NCBI RefSeq assembly: GCF_017876545.1
Contig: NZ_JAGIOD010000002.1
Coordinates: 1,240,001-1,304,000, forward strand
Direction of reading: 5' to 3'
DNA from: Brachybacterium sacelli
Lineage (GTDB): Bacteria > Actinomycetota > Actinomycetes > Actinomycetales > Dermabacteraceae
DNA: 64,000 bases
Position numbers and translations under genes: made by a program
Shown: positions 8,121 to 16,590 of the stretch, piece after piece
Numbering within the stretch: position 1 is the first letter of the stretch
Layout: each line of letters opens with the position of its first letter
The notes under the pieces: generated by a model
The model's database searches: none
What the model saw: only the letters and a program-made list of their open reading frames with translations
Told to the model about the DNA's origin: nothing

Positions 8121-8732
8121 CTAGTGCGGCCCCGCCGAGGGTGCTTCTCGATTCCTGACCGGCTGGCGCAGGATCGTGCGCAGCTTCTCGGGGGCGGCGC
8201 GGCGGGGGTCGCCGAGATAGATCTCGTGGTGCAGGCCGCGTAGCGCGAGACCTCGGTCGGGGATCTCCTCGTGGTGCATCCTCGCGAGCACGGGACCCTC
8301 CTGCTCGTAGGGGCCGACGTGGAGGGTCTGGATGCACTCTCCCTCCTCGAACTCCTCCCAGCGCACGCCGCCGGACGTCTCGACCCGGCCGCCCTCGATC
8401 CACGGCGGGGTCATCAGCAGCAGGCGCCAGTGCCAGCGGCTCTTGTCCCGGGCGGAGGTGAAGGCTTCCATGTCCTCGGCCCACCACAGCCCCTCCAGCG
8501 GCGGGACCACGTAGTCGCGTCCCAGCTCGCGCCTGCTGCGGAACTTCAGGGAGTAGGCGAGGGGGTAGAGCTCCGAGAGCGCCGCCTCGTACGCCGGGGA
8601 GGTGTTCGGATCGCCCTGCCCGTCGATCATCAGGAAGTGCCTCGCGGGGACGTCGAGAGCCCGGAACCGGCCGCGTCGGGCGCGGTAGCTGTCGAGCTCC
8701 TTCTTCACGTCGTACTTCGCCGGACCGCTCAT
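8121..8732 (-). CDS. GyrI-like small-molecule-binding domain protein
   Basis: A 203-residue stand-alone GyrI/SOUL-type ligand-binding protein. PARHFLMIDGQGDPNTSPAYEAAL and LYPLAYSLKF are characteristic of the family (PF06445-type), as is the later TLHVGPYEQEGPVLARMH. Such proteins bind hydrophobic drugs or hydrolyse electrophiles. It overlaps the MarR gene stop by 4 bases (ATGA at 8729-8732), so it is translationally coupled to the repressor. Confidence 0.85.
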   Translation of the reverse strand: MSGPAKYDVKKELDSYRARRGRFRALDVPARHFLMIDGQGDPNTSPAYEAALSELYPLAYSLKFRSRRELGRDYVVPPLEGLWWAEDMEAFTSARDKSRWHWRLLLMTPPWIEGGRVETSGGVRWEEFEEGECIQTLHVGPYEQEGPVLARMHHEEIPDRGLALRGLHHEIYLGDPRRAAPEKLRTILRQPVRNREAPSAGPH

Positions 8733-9202
8733 CCGCGTCCCTCCGTCTCGATCCTGATCAGCGCCTCGTCCATATGGTGCAGCACCCGAAGCGTCGCGGC
8801 GAGCTCCTGCGCGGTCAGGTTCCCACCGACGCTCCCCAGCAGCGCCTGCTCACGATCGGTGACCGCGGTGATGGCCTCGTGTCCCGGCGGTGTGATGCGC
8901 ACCAGGTGGGAGCGGCGATGGGAGGGGTTGTCCACGAGTTCGACCAGTCCGGCGCGCCGCGCCTCGTGGACCATGCGCTGGACGAACTGGCGGCTGAGGT
9001 CCTGGGACCGGGCGAGCTGAGGGACGGTGCGCTCGCCGTCACGACGCAGCTGGTCCAGCACGTTGCGGACCCCGACGGACAGCCCGCTGACGGCCTCGTC
9101 CTGCTCGACGATCCGGGAGACCCGACGGTAGACGGGGCCGAGCGCGACGTAGACCTCGGCGAGGCGAGCAGCGAGCGCGTCGGGAGGGAGGGGAGAGCTC
9201 AT
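8729..9202 (-). CDS. MarR-family repressor
   Basis: A 157-residue MarR regulator. The winged helix spans residues 35-100 (TVPQLARSQDLSRQFVQRMVHEA as helices 3-4, wing NPSHRRSHLVRIT) and flanking helices form the dimer interface. It is the first gene of a four-gene operon (MarR, GyrI-like, VOC, nitronate monooxygenase) and is divergent from an alpha/beta hydrolase. Two matching 17-bp palindromes in the shared promoter are its likely binding sites, so it should repress both directions until an electrophile or drug is bound. Confidence 0.9.
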   Translation of the reverse strand: MSSPLPPDALAARLAEVYVALGPVYRRVSRIVEQDEAVSGLSVGVRNVLDQLRRDGERTVPQLARSQDLSRQFVQRMVHEARRAGLVELVDNPSHRRSHLVRITPPGHEAITAVTDREQALLGSVGGNLTAQELAATLRVLHHMDEALIRIETEGRG

Positions 9203-9212
9203 CGGCCCATTG

Positions 9213-9229
9213 TGACACCTCGGTTGTCA
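9213..9229. promoter_or_regulatory. MarR operator, copy 1
   Basis: A 17-bp palindrome TGACACCTCGGTTGTCA lies 11 bases upstream of the MarR start. Its TGACA/TGTCA ends are perfectly symmetric. It is matched at 16 of 17 positions by the second copy at 9244. Confidence 0.8.
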
Positions 9230-9243
9230 AGCGCGCGAAACTA

Positions 9244-9260
9244 TGACACCTTGGTTGTCA
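9244..9260. promoter_or_regulatory. MarR operator, copy 2
   Basis: TGACACCTTGGTTGTCA differs from copy 1 at one base and starts 31 bp from it, close to three helical turns. Its last base is the A of the hydrolase ATG at 9260, so binding would block the start of that gene. Confidence 0.8.
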
Positions 9261-10105
9261 TGAAGCATACGATGGAACTGCCCGACCAGCACATCGCCTA
9301 TCTCGACGTCGGACCGGAGGGTCCGCAGGGCCCGCCCCTGCTGCTGCTCCATGGCGGCGCCGTGGACACCCGCATGTGGCATCCCCAGCTGACCGCCTTC
9401 CCGGGCCTCCGCGTGCTCGCCCCCGACGCCCGCGGACACGGGGACTCCTCGGATGCGGAGGGCCCGTACCGCCTCGTCGACGACGTCGTCGCGCTGCTGG
9501 ACGCCCTGGACATCGAGCGGGTCGTGGCCGTCGGTGTCTCGATGGGCGGGGGCACCGCCTGCGACCTCGCCCTCGAGCATCCTTCGCGGGTCGCTGGGAT
9601 CGTGGTCAGCGGCACCGGCACCAGCGAGCCCGTGTTCGAGGACCCCTGGGCGCTGCAGGCCTTCGCCGAGTGGGAGGCCGCGGAGCAGGGGGCGGACCTG
9701 CAGGAATGGATCGACGTGCTCCAGCGCTTCACCGCCGGTCCGTTCCGCTCCCTCGACGAGGTCGATCCGCCGCTGCGCGAGCTCGTCGACACCATGGCCC
9801 GGGCCACGGTCGCCAACCACCTGCGCACCGATGCGGCGGGCATCCCCCTCCCGCCGCCACCCCCGACCCCGGTGACGCAGACCTGGCAGCGGCTCGAGGA
9901 GATCGAGGTCCCCGTGCTCGCCCTGTGCGGAGCCCTCGACGGGGACGACCATCGCCGCAACGGTCGCCGTCTGGCCGACTCCGTCCCCGACGGCCGGTAC
10001 GCCGAGGTCCCCGGCGCCGCGCACTACCCCAACCTCGAGAATCCCGAGGTCTTCGACCGGGAGGTGCGCGAGCTGCTCAGGCGCTCCGCTCGCGCGTCGG
10101 CGTGA
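9260..10105 (+). CDS. Alpha/beta hydrolase
   Basis: A 281-residue hydrolase of the alpha/beta fold. LLLLHGGAVDTRMW gives the oxyanion HGG motif, Ser94 sits in the nucleophile elbow GVSMGG, CGALDGDD carries the likely acid and PGAAHYPNLENP the catalytic His. It resembles the 3-oxoadipate enol-lactonase/haloperoxidase group; the substrate cannot be named. The start codon overlaps the second MarR operator, so the gene belongs to the same detoxification regulon. Its 3' end overlaps the decayed CDF gene on the other strand by 29 bases. Confidence 0.88.
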   Translation: MKHTMELPDQHIAYLDVGPEGPQGPPLLLLHGGAVDTRMWHPQLTAFPGLRVLAPDARGHGDSSDAEGPYRLVDDVVALLDALDIERVVAVGVSMGGGTACDLALEHPSRVAGIVVSGTGTSEPVFEDPWALQAFAEWEAAEQGADLQEWIDVLQRFTAGPFRSLDEVDPPLRELVDTMARATVANHLRTDAAGIPLPPPPPTPVTQTWQRLEEIEVPVLALCGALDGDDHRRNGRRLADSVPDGRYAEVPGAAHYPNLENPEVFDREVRELLRRSARASA

Positions 10106-10752
10106 GCCGCTGGGTGGAGTCGGGCCGACTGAGCGTCAACAGGGCCCGCTGCACCCGCGGAAGCTCCTCGAGCATGTCCTCGACGTGCTGCATCCGGTGC
10201 CTCACCCGGGATTCCGCGTCGTCGCCGGTCACGTCCACCGAGGCGACGACGAAGAGGCGCCCCGCCCCGACCCATTCAGCTCGTCCCGGGTGTCGGGGGC
10301 GGCTCCTTCACCGGTGAGGAAGGCCGTGTTGCGGGTGATCAGGATGATCGCCACGACGCCGAGCAGGAGGCCCACCAGGATCGAGCCGATCGCGTCCCAG
10401 ACGGGCGGCCCGTGAGCTGGTGCAGCCCCATTCCTCCGGCGGCGAGCACCAGACCGATCAGGGCGCAGGCGTCCTCCGCGAACACGGCGCGCAGCATCGG
10501 ATCGGACGTGGCACCGACGAAGCGCAGCGGGCTCACCCGTCGGCTGCGGGCGCCGCTGCGCGCCTGCCGGAGCGCCTGCAGGAACGAGATGCCCTCGAGG
10601 ACGAAGGCGACGCCGAGCACGAGGTAGGCCCACCCGTAGTCGACGTCGCCGGTCAGGGGCGCGCCGGGAGCGACGCTCGCCGATCAGCAGGGCCACCGCC
10701 GATTTCGCGAGGGCGACGAGGAGGCCGCTGCCCGAGGAGCGCCTGTGGGACC
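10077..10752 (-). pseudogene. Decayed cation-diffusion facilitator (ZnT9-like)
   Basis: Pieces of a CDF family metal-ion transporter can be read in different minus-strand frames. In order they are: [17 protein letters not shown] near 10690; [20 protein letters not shown] near 10560-10630; [20 protein letters not shown] near 10330-10410; and a C-terminal [14 protein letters not shown]...LLTLSRPDS ending at the TGA at 10077. Frame changes occur near 10680, 10405 and 10270. Between the first two pieces the usual stretch with the second and third membrane helices and the metal-binding HSxxD is missing, so a deletion also occurred. No full-length product is possible. Confidence 0.8.
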
Positions 10753-10759
10753 GGCTGGA

Positions 10760-11812
10760 TCAGCGAACGGGATAGATGCTGACGTCCTGCTCCTCGAGGA
10801 GGAAGCGGACGGTGTCGCCGGGCCGGAGGCTGCGACCCGCCATCTGCTGCGGCGTGAGGTCCGCGGCGAGCGCACCGGCCCTGGCCCGGACCATGTCGCC
10901 GAAGGGCTCGAGACCGGTCAGGGTACGGGACAGCACGGTGGACCCCGGCGACCGGGGCTCGGCGCCGTCGACCAGCCGGACCTGCGAGGGGCGCACCGTG
11001 GCGCGCACCGTCGTGCCGGCGATCAGGGGGCGCACCGGCCGTCCCGACAGGGAGCCGGCAGCCGCATCCTCACCGAGTCCCATCGCGCGGCCGTCCCAGA
11101 CCCCGGTCAGCAGATTCATCCCGGCCAGGCGTGCAGTGAAAGCCGCCTGAGGGCGCGCGAGCACTTCCCGCGCCGGGCCCTGCTCGACGATCCGACCGGC
11201 CTCGACCACGGCGACCCGATCGGCGAGCGTGACCGCGTCGAGCACGTCGTGGCTGACCACGATCGCGGACCGTGCGGCGAGGACACGGCGCAGCAGCTCC
11301 CGCAGGGCGGGGGCGACGTCCACGTCCAGCGCCGCCATCGGCTCGTCGAGCAGCAGCAGGCGGGGCTCCGCCGCCAGCGCGCGGGCGACAGCGATCCGCT
11401 GCGCCTGCCCGCCCGAGAGCTGGGCGGGCCGGCGTGCGGCGAGCTCCGGCAGGCCGATCACCTCCAGCCAGCGATCGGCTTCCTCTCGGGCCCGCCGTCG
11501 CGGCATCCCGTGGGCCCGCAGCCCGAACATGATGTTGCCCCGTGCGCTCAGATGCGGGAAGAGCACCGGATCCTGGCTCAGCGTGGTGACCGCCCGGGCG
11601 TTCGGCGGCACCCGGGTGCCCGGTCCCGTCAGCACGCGGCCATCGAGGACGATCCGACCGGCGGCAGGGTGCAGGGTCCCGGCGATCAGCGAGAGGATCG
11701 TCGATTTCCCGGCGCCGTTGGGGCCGACGAGGGCGAGGGTCTCGCCGGCGGCGACCTCGAGCTCGACGTCGAGTCCGCGTGCGGGGACCGTGGCGCGCAG
11801 GGTGAGGCTCAT
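10760..11812 (-). CDS. modC: Molybdate ABC transporter ATP-binding protein
   Basis: A 350-residue ATPase. Walker A is GPNGAGKS (residues 30-37), the signature LSGGQ lies near residue 136, Walker B is LLLLDEP, and the switch His is in VVSHD. Residues 280-350 form a TOBE-like oxyanion-binding domain ([15 protein letters not shown], then [11 protein letters not shown]). The short [10 protein letters not shown] insert and single TOBE are typical of ModC. The ATG at 11812 overlaps the ModB stop by 4 bases. It powers molybdate import with the two genes upstream. Confidence 0.92.
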   Translation of the reverse strand: MSLTLRATVPARGLDVELEVAAGETLALVGPNGAGKSTILSLIAGTLHPAAGRIVLDGRVLTGPGTRVPPNARAVTTLSQDPVLFPHLSARGNIMFGLRAHGMPRRRAREEADRWLEVIGLPELAARRPAQLSGGQAQRIAVARALAAEPRLLLLDEPMAALDVDVAPALRELLRRVLAARSAIVVSHDVLDAVTLADRVAVVEAGRIVEQGPAREVLARPQAAFTARLAGMNLLTGVWDGRAMGLGEDAAAGSLSGRPVRPLIAGTTVRATVRPSQVRLVDGAEPRSPGSTVLSRTLTGLEPFGDMVRARAGALAADLTPQQMAGRSLRPGDTVRFLLEEQDVSIYPVR

Positions 11813-12579
11813 AGGGTCGCCCGCCGGCGTGTGACGGCGATGATCAGCACCGCCACGATCATGAGCAGGAAGGAGAGGGCGACCGCGGACTGCGGATCGC
11901 TCTCGCGCTGGAGGTAGATCTCCAGCGGCAGGGTGCGGGTGGTGCCCTGGAGGCTGCCGGCGAAGGTGATGGTCGCCCCGAACTCGCCGAGCGCGCGGGC
12001 GAAGGACAGCACGGTGCCCGAGGCGAGGGCAGGGAGCACGAGCGGCAGCGTCACCCGCACCAGCACCCGGGAAGGGCGCGCGCCGAGCGAGGAGGCGGCC
12101 ACCTCGTAGTGGGTGCCCGCAGTGCGCAGCGCCCCCTCGAGGCTGATCACCAGAAAGGGGAGTGCCACGAAGGTCTGCGCGAGCACCACCGCCGTGGTGG
12201 AGAAGGCGATCTGCACCCCGAGCACCTCGAGCTGCCGGCCGATCAGTCCCTGCCGCCCGAAGGTGTACAGCAGGGCGATGCCTCCGACCACGGGCGGCAG
12301 CACCAGCGGCACCAGCATCAGCGACCGCAGGAGGGCGAGACCCGGGAAGCGCGCACGGGCCAACAGCAGCGACATCGGCACGCCGAGCAGCACGCAGCAG
12401 GCTGCGCTGAGAGCGGAGGTCTTCAGGCTCAGCCACAGGGCGGCGAGGGAGGAGTCGCTCGTGATCAGCGCCCAGAAATCCGTCCATTCGACGCGCGCCG
12501 CCATCGCCACCAGCGGCAGCAGGACGAACAGCCCGCCCAGCAGGGCGGGGACCAGGACCCAGCGGGGAATGCCCCTCAC
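11809..12579 (-). CDS. modB: Molybdate ABC transporter permease
   Basis: A 256-residue inner-membrane permease with about five to six membrane helices. The ModB/CysT signature [24 protein letters not shown] contains the cytoplasmic EAA loop contacting ModC, and [14 protein letters not shown] follows it, a hallmark of molybdate permeases. The GTG at 12579 overlaps the ModA stop (GTGA), which fixes the start; a much longer frame extends upstream but is out of register with ModA and is not real. Confidence 0.92.
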   Translation of the reverse strand: MRGIPRWVLVPALLGGLFVLLPLVAMAARVEWTDFWALITSDSSLAALWLSLKTSALSAACCVLLGVPMSLLLARARFPGLALLRSLMLVPLVLPPVVGGIALLYTFGRQGLIGRQLEVLGVQIAFSTTAVVLAQTFVALPFLVISLEGALRTAGTHYEVAASSLGARPSRVLVRVTLPLVLPALASGTVLSFARALGEFGATITFAGSLQGTTRTLPLEIYLQRESDPQSAVALSFLLMIVAVLIIAVTRRRATL

Positions 12580-13328
12580 GGCCCGGCGAACCCGTGCTCG
12601 GCCAGGATCTGCCGGCCGCGCTCGCCCGTGACGAGGTCGACGAACTGGGCAGATCTCGAAGCGTGCGCCGTGCCGTCCACCGTGGTGATCGGATACGTGT
12701 TCACCGCGTCGTCCGATTCCGGGAAGGCGATCCCCTCGACCTCGTCGCCGGCCTTCTGCACGTCGGTGACGTAGACCAGGCCGGCGTCGGCCTGGCCGCT
12801 GGTGACCTTGCTCAGGACGTCGGTGACCGACTGTTCCTCGCTGACGGGGGCGAACGTGAGGCCTGCGGACCTCTCGACGGTCTCCGTGGCCGCGCCGCAC
12901 GGCACCTCGGGGGCGCAGACGACGAGGTCGAGGTCGTCCTCGGTGAGCGAGGCGAGGTCGCTGACCCCGGCGGGATTCCCCGGCGGCACGGCGATCATCA
13001 GCGTGTTGGTCGCGAAGTCCACGGGTTCGGCGCCCTGCAGCTCCGCGTCGACCAGCTTGTCCATGTTCGCGGTGTCCGCCGAGGCGAAGACGTCGGCCGG
13101 GGCGCCCTGCTGGATCTGCCCGACCAGGGTGGAGGAACCGGCGAAGTTGAACTGGACGTCGACCCCCTCGTGGGAGGCCTCGAACTGCTCGCCGAGCTCC
13201 TCGAAGGGTTCCTGCAGTGAGGCGGCCGCGAACACGAGGAGGGTCTCGGAGTCCGCCGGAGGCCCGGAGCAGCCCGCGGCGCCGAGCAGGGCGAAAGCGG
13301 CGAGGCCCGCGGCGAGCCGGTCCCTCAT
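12576..13328 (-). CDS. modA: Molybdate-binding lipoprotein
   Basis: A 250-residue substrate-binding lipoprotein. A signal peptide (residues 1-20) ends in the lipobox LLGAAGC. ModA motifs follow: [43 protein letters not shown] and a C-terminal [10 protein letters not shown]. Ser and Thr side chains in AAAS and GSST would bind the oxyanion. Translationally coupled to modB and overlapping the upstream regulator by 4 bases. Confidence 0.94.
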   Translation of the reverse strand: MRDRLAAGLAAFALLGAAGCSGPPADSETLLVFAAASLQEPFEELGEQFEASHEGVDVQFNFAGSSTLVGQIQQGAPADVFASADTANMDKLVDAELQGAEPVDFATNTLMIAVPPGNPAGVSDLASLTEDDLDLVVCAPEVPCGAATETVERSAGLTFAPVSEEQSVTDVLSKVTSGQADAGLVYVTDVQKAGDEVEGIAFPESDDAVNTYPITTVDGTAHASRSAQFVDLVTGERGRQILAEHGFAGP

Positions 13329-13729
13329 GAGCCCGTCCTGTCCGTCTCGATGACCACCTGGGTCGCCTTGACGAAGGCGCTGGCGACGGTGCCCGGTTCG
13401 AGGCCGAGCTCCCGGGCCGCCTCGCTGCTCATCAGGGAGACCACGCGGAAGGGTCCGCACTGGAGCTCGACCTGCGCCATGACCGTGTCCGTCACGACCT
13501 CGGTCACGAGGCCGACGAAGCGGTTGCGGGCCGAGGTCCGCGAGGTGCTCGCCGATTCCGGGGTGACCGCGAGCTCGCGCGCCATCCGCGCGACCTCCAC
13601 CCCTTCCAGCACGGTGCGTCCGGCCGCGTCGGCCGTCGCCTCGAGCGTCCCCTTCTCGATCCAACGGCGCACGGTGTCATCACTGACTCCGAGGAAGGTC
13701 GCCGCATCCCGAACCCGTATCTGCGTCAT
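13325..13729 (-). CDS. Excisionase-type HTH plus Mop/TOBE molybdate regulator
   Basis: A 134-residue protein joining a MerR/excisionase-like HTH (residues 1-45, [22 protein letters not shown]) to a single Mop/TOBE domain (residues 68-130, [22 protein letters not shown], then [25 protein letters not shown]). The Mop domain binds molybdate, so this is a compact alternative to ModE that probably controls modABC. It is the first gene of the mod operon, 4-base overlapping with modA. A TATAGT box lies 7 bases before the ATG. Confidence 0.88.
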   Translation of the reverse strand: MTQIRVRDAATFLGVSDDTVRRWIEKGTLEATADAAGRTVLEGVEVARMARELAVTPESASTSRTSARNRFVGLVTEVVTDTVMAQVELQCGPFRVVSLMSSEAARELGLEPGTVASAFVKATQVVIETDRTGS

Positions 13730-13736
13730 GAAAACC

Positions 13737-13742
13737 ACTATA
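13737..13742 (-). promoter_or_regulatory. Minus 10 box of a leaderless mod operon promoter
   Basis: On the minus strand TATAGT is followed by 7 bases and then the ATG at 13729, the spacing expected if transcription starts at the A of the start codon. No ribosome-binding site is present. A Mo-bound repressor would need only to cover this short region. Confidence 0.55.
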
Positions 13743-13770
13743 GAGGCGCAGATGCGGGGCAAGCGGCGAG

Positions 13771-14793
13771 TCAGGCCACCAGCAGCACTCCCAGGAGCGC
13801 GAGGGCGGCCACCAGGAGAGTGGACGCGGTGGCGAGGGCGAAGGGCCGAGCCCCGACCCGCAGCAGCGCACGGAGCCTCACCCCGGTCCCGAGGGCGAAC
13901 ATGGCTGCCCCGAGGAGGGTCGTCTGCAGCACCGCACCGGCGTCCACCACGAGGTCCGGCAGCGGCAGGAACGAGCGCATCAGCACCATCGCGAGGAACC
14001 CGAGGACGAACAACGGCACGAGCGGCGGACGCGCCCCCTCCGCGCCCCCGCGGCGGCGCTCGCGGGTGCTGAGCACCGCCATCACGGGGGCGAGCATGAG
14101 GATCCGGGCGAGCTTGACGACGACCGCGACGGCGAGCGCCCCGCCGCCGAGCACACCGCCGGCGGCGACCACCTGCGCGATCTCGTGGATCGAGCCGCCC
14201 GCCCAGAGTCCGGCGGTGCCCGGGGCCAGGCCCAGCAGGGCCGAGGCCGCGGGGAGCAGAGCGATCATCGCCGTTCCGCACAGCACGACGAGGGCCACCG
14301 CCGTGACGGTGTCCTCCTCGTGCTCGTCCTCCGGGTCCGTGACCCCGGCGGCGGCGGCCACCGCGGCGGCGCCGCAGATCGAGAAGCCGCAGGCGATGAG
14401 AAGACTGAGCCGCGGCGCAACCCCCAGCAGGCGGCCCAGGGCGACGGTGCCGAGGATGCCGCCGGCGACGATCGCCGCCACGACCAGGAGCATCGGGACG
14501 CCGAGCGCGAGGATGTCGCCGAGGACGAGCTGCAGGCCCAGCAGCACGATGCCCGCTCGCAGCAGCTTCTTCGCCGAGAAGACCTTTCCGGCGGTGACGG
14601 ACGACGGAAGCTGCACGGTGTTGGCGACGACGATCCCGGCCACGATCGCGAGGATCAGCGCGCTGACGCCGGGGAGGAAGGGGGCGACCAGCTGCGCCGC
14701 GACGGCGACGGCGAGGCACAGCAGCAGTCCGGGCGCGAGGGTGCGACGGGCCGGGGGAGCGGCGGTGGTGAGGGTCTGGGCCATGTGATGCAC
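13771..14793 (-). CDS. YeiH/YadS-type putative sulfate exporter
   Basis: A 340-residue membrane protein with about 10 hydrophobic segments and the UPF0324/YeiH signature: LILAIVAGIVVANTV, KLLRAGIVLLGLQL, and LLIACGFSICGAAAVAA. Members are called putative sulfate exporters; the substrate is not firmly known. An ATG also occurs at 14784. The gene is divergent from a LysR regulator 62 bases away, the arrangement seen for yeiH and its LysR partner. It lies 42 bases upstream of the mod regulator but the latter has its own promoter. Confidence 0.85.
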   Translation of the reverse strand: MHHMAQTLTTAAPPARRTLAPGLLLCLAVAVAAQLVAPFLPGVSALILAIVAGIVVANTVQLPSSVTAGKVFSAKKLLRAGIVLLGLQLVLGDILALGVPMLLVVAAIVAGGILGTVALGRLLGVAPRLSLLIACGFSICGAAAVAAAAGVTDPEDEHEEDTVTAVALVVLCGTAMIALLPAASALLGLAPGTAGLWAGGSIHEIAQVVAAGGVLGGGALAVAVVVKLARILMLAPVMAVLSTRERRRGGAEGARPPLVPLFVLGFLAMVLMRSFLPLPDLVVDAGAVLQTTLLGAAMFALGTGVRLRALLRVGARPFALATASTLLVAALALLGVLLVA

Positions 14794-14841
14794 CGTGTCA
14801 CCGAGGCATCCGGACCGGTAGACGGCACTTGTCGATCAGGA

Positions 14842-14858
14842 CATATCATTCGGATATG
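14842..14858. promoter_or_regulatory. Palindrome at the LysR start
   Basis: CATATC (14842-14847) and GATATG (14853-14858) are inverted around a 5-base spacer and the right arm contains the LysR ATG. It is AT-rich and lies in the divergent YeiH-LysR promoter, so it may be an autoregulatory site. Confidence 0.45.
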
Positions 14859-15764
14859 ACTGACCAGCTCCCGAACCTGCAGGCTCTCGCCCTTTTCGTC
14901 GCCGTGGTCGACGAGGGCGGGCTCGGCGCCGGGGCGCGCCGCCTGGGCATGTACCAGCCGAACGCGAGTCGCATGGTCGCCCAGCTCGAGGCCCAGGCGG
15001 GGAAGCCGCTGCTGGACCGCAGCCCACGGGGTGCCCGCCCCACATCGGCGGGACTGCTCTACGCCGCCCACGCCCGCGAGCTGCTCGAGGCCGCGGAGGG
15101 ATTCACGGGCTGGCTGAGGCACAGCCGCGACGACGACACGCTCGAGCTGCATGTCGGGGCGAGCATGACGATCGCCGAGCACCTCATGCCGGCGTGGCTC
15201 ACCGAGCTGCGCCGCACCAGCCCGCGGGTGAGGGTGGATCTGCGGGTGCTGAACTCCACGCAGGTCCTCGAGGAGATCCGCAGCGGGCAGCTGCAGCTCG
15301 GCTTCATCGAGACCCCGCACGTGCCGCGCTGGGTGCACGCGTACGATCTGCGCGAGGACGAGCTCGTGGTGGTGGTCGCCCCGCATCATCCCTGGGCGCT
15401 CCGCCAGGAGCCGGTCGGGCTCGAGGAGCTGGCCGCGACGCCGCTGGTGGTGCGCGAGGGTGGCTCGGGGACGCGGGACGCCTTCGAGGAGCTGGCCCCG
15501 TCGGCCACCTCGACCCCACCTGTGCAGGAGCTGAGCAGCAACGCGGCGGTGCGGGTCGCGGTCGCCTCCGGCGCCGGTCCCGCCGTGCTGAGCATGCTGG
15601 CGGTCCGGTCCCTCCTGGAGACCGGGCAGCTGCATCGGGTGCCCCTGGCCGGCGCGACCCTGCGCCGTCCGCTCACGGCGGTGTGGAAGGGCCCGCGTCG
15701 GCTCTCCGGGCCGGCTGCGGATCTCGTCGCCGTGGCGACAGCGCCCATGCGGCCAACCCTGTGA
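14856..15764 (+). CDS. LysR-family regulator
   Basis: A 302-residue LysR regulator. The winged HTH is at residues 5-65 (LALFVAVVDEGGLGAGARRLGMYQPNASRMVAQLE) and the periplasmic-binding-like effector domain starts near residue 90 (LELHVGASMTIAEHLMPAWL). The ATG at 14856 is preferred over one 27 bases upstream because it fits the family N terminus. It faces away from the YeiH exporter gene and is probably its activator. Its last 92 bases overlap the convergent membrane protein gene. Confidence 0.88.
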   Translation: MTDQLPNLQALALFVAVVDEGGLGAGARRLGMYQPNASRMVAQLEAQAGKPLLDRSPRGARPTSAGLLYAAHARELLEAAEGFTGWLRHSRDDDTLELHVGASMTIAEHLMPAWLTELRRTSPRVRVDLRVLNSTQVLEEIRSGQLQLGFIETPHVPRWVHAYDLREDELVVVVAPHHPWALRQEPVGLEELAATPLVVREGGSGTRDAFEELAPSATSTPPVQELSSNAAVRVAVASGAGPAVLSMLAVRSLLETGQLHRVPLAGATLRRPLTAVWKGPRRLSGPAADLVAVATAPMRPTL

Positions 15765-16146
15765 GAGCCCCGAGGAGGATGCCCGTGACCAGGCTCGAGA
15801 CCACGGCGAAGGAGCGGATGATCACCGCCTGCACGGCAGGGGCGAGGTCAGCGACGTTCCCGCCGAGCTGCGGCGGTGATCCGGCGAAGGAGAGATTCCA
15901 CAGCAGCTGATGGGTCACGGCGAGCAGGACCCCGTGGACCGCCCCGACCGCCAGGAGGGTCAGGAAGGGGCGTGGCGGACGGCACCAGAGCACGATGCCG
16001 ATCCAGGCCAGCAGCGGGACGACGACGAAGGCGGCGTTGACCCCGGTGCCCTCGTGGAGGAGGTCGAGGTCGTGGAGGACCACGCGGGGCACGCCCAGCA
16101 GGGCGAGTCCGATGAGGCCGAGGACGGGCAGAGGCTTCTGGGTCAT
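15673..16146 (-). CDS. Small four-helix membrane protein, unknown function
   Basis: A 157-residue protein with four hydrophobic segments (about residues 8-24, 38-54, 60-80 and 105-135) and a basic, proline-rich tail. I do not recognise a family. Codon use and the regular spacing of hydrophobic segments support a real gene, although 92 bases overlap the LysR 3' end on the other strand, so its tail may be shorter in relatives. No ribosome site stands out ahead of the ATG at 16146. Confidence 0.65.
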   Translation of the reverse strand: MTQKPLPVLGLIGLALLGVPRVVLHDLDLLHEGTGVNAAFVVVPLLAWIGIVLWCRPPRPFLTLLAVGAVHGVLLAVTHQLLWNLSFAGSPPQLGGNVADLAPAVQAVIIRSFAVVSSLVTGILLGALTGLAAWALSPRRRDPQPARRADAGPSTPP

Positions 16147-16244
16147 GATCTCGACACTATGGAGCGACCGGAGGGGCTCGCATCGGCCCGCTGTCGCGAA
16201 GCAGGTACGTTCAGAGGCGACATCGAGAACCGGGAGCCGACGAC

Positions 16245-16586
16245 ATGCCTGTCCTGACCAATACCTCCGATCAGCCCGAGGAACCGCGCCGCGGCGCCGT
16301 CTGGTCGATCGCTGAGTCGGATCGGGAACTCGACTCGAATCTGATCCGCCTTCCTGCGCAGGGCATCATCGAGCCCCATGTCGGCGCCGAGGTGGACACC
16401 TTGATCCATGTGGTCCGCGGAGGCGGGACGCTGGTGACCGTGGACTGCGAGGAACCTCTTCGGCCGGGGGACGTCGCCCTTCTGCCCCGTCGCACCACGC
16501 GCGGCTTCCGGGCGGGGGAGCAGGGGCTGGAGTACCTCACCGTGCACCGGCGCCGCCAGTCGCTGAGGATCCAGGGCGCGAGCTGA
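16245..16586 (+). CDS. Small cupin-domain protein
   Basis: A 113-residue single-domain cupin. The first motif region reads IIEPHVGAEVDTLIHVVRGGGTL, with only some of the canonical metal ligands (one His, Glu/Asp), and the second reads PLRPGDVALLPRRTTRGFRAG. The ligand set is incomplete, so sensing or binding is as likely as catalysis. It stands alone, and its stop is 4 bases from that of the convergent HNH gene. Confidence 0.8.
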   Translation: MPVLTNTSDQPEEPRRGAVWSIAESDRELDSNLIRLPAQGIIEPHVGAEVDTLIHVVRGGGTLVTVDCEEPLRPGDVALLPRRTTRGFRAGEQGLEYLTVHRRRQSLRIQGAS

Positions 16587-16590
16587 CCCG

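Noticed and set aside
10229..10696. Separate small genes in the CDF region
   Set aside because: The short frames are consecutive pieces of one CDF protein in different frames.
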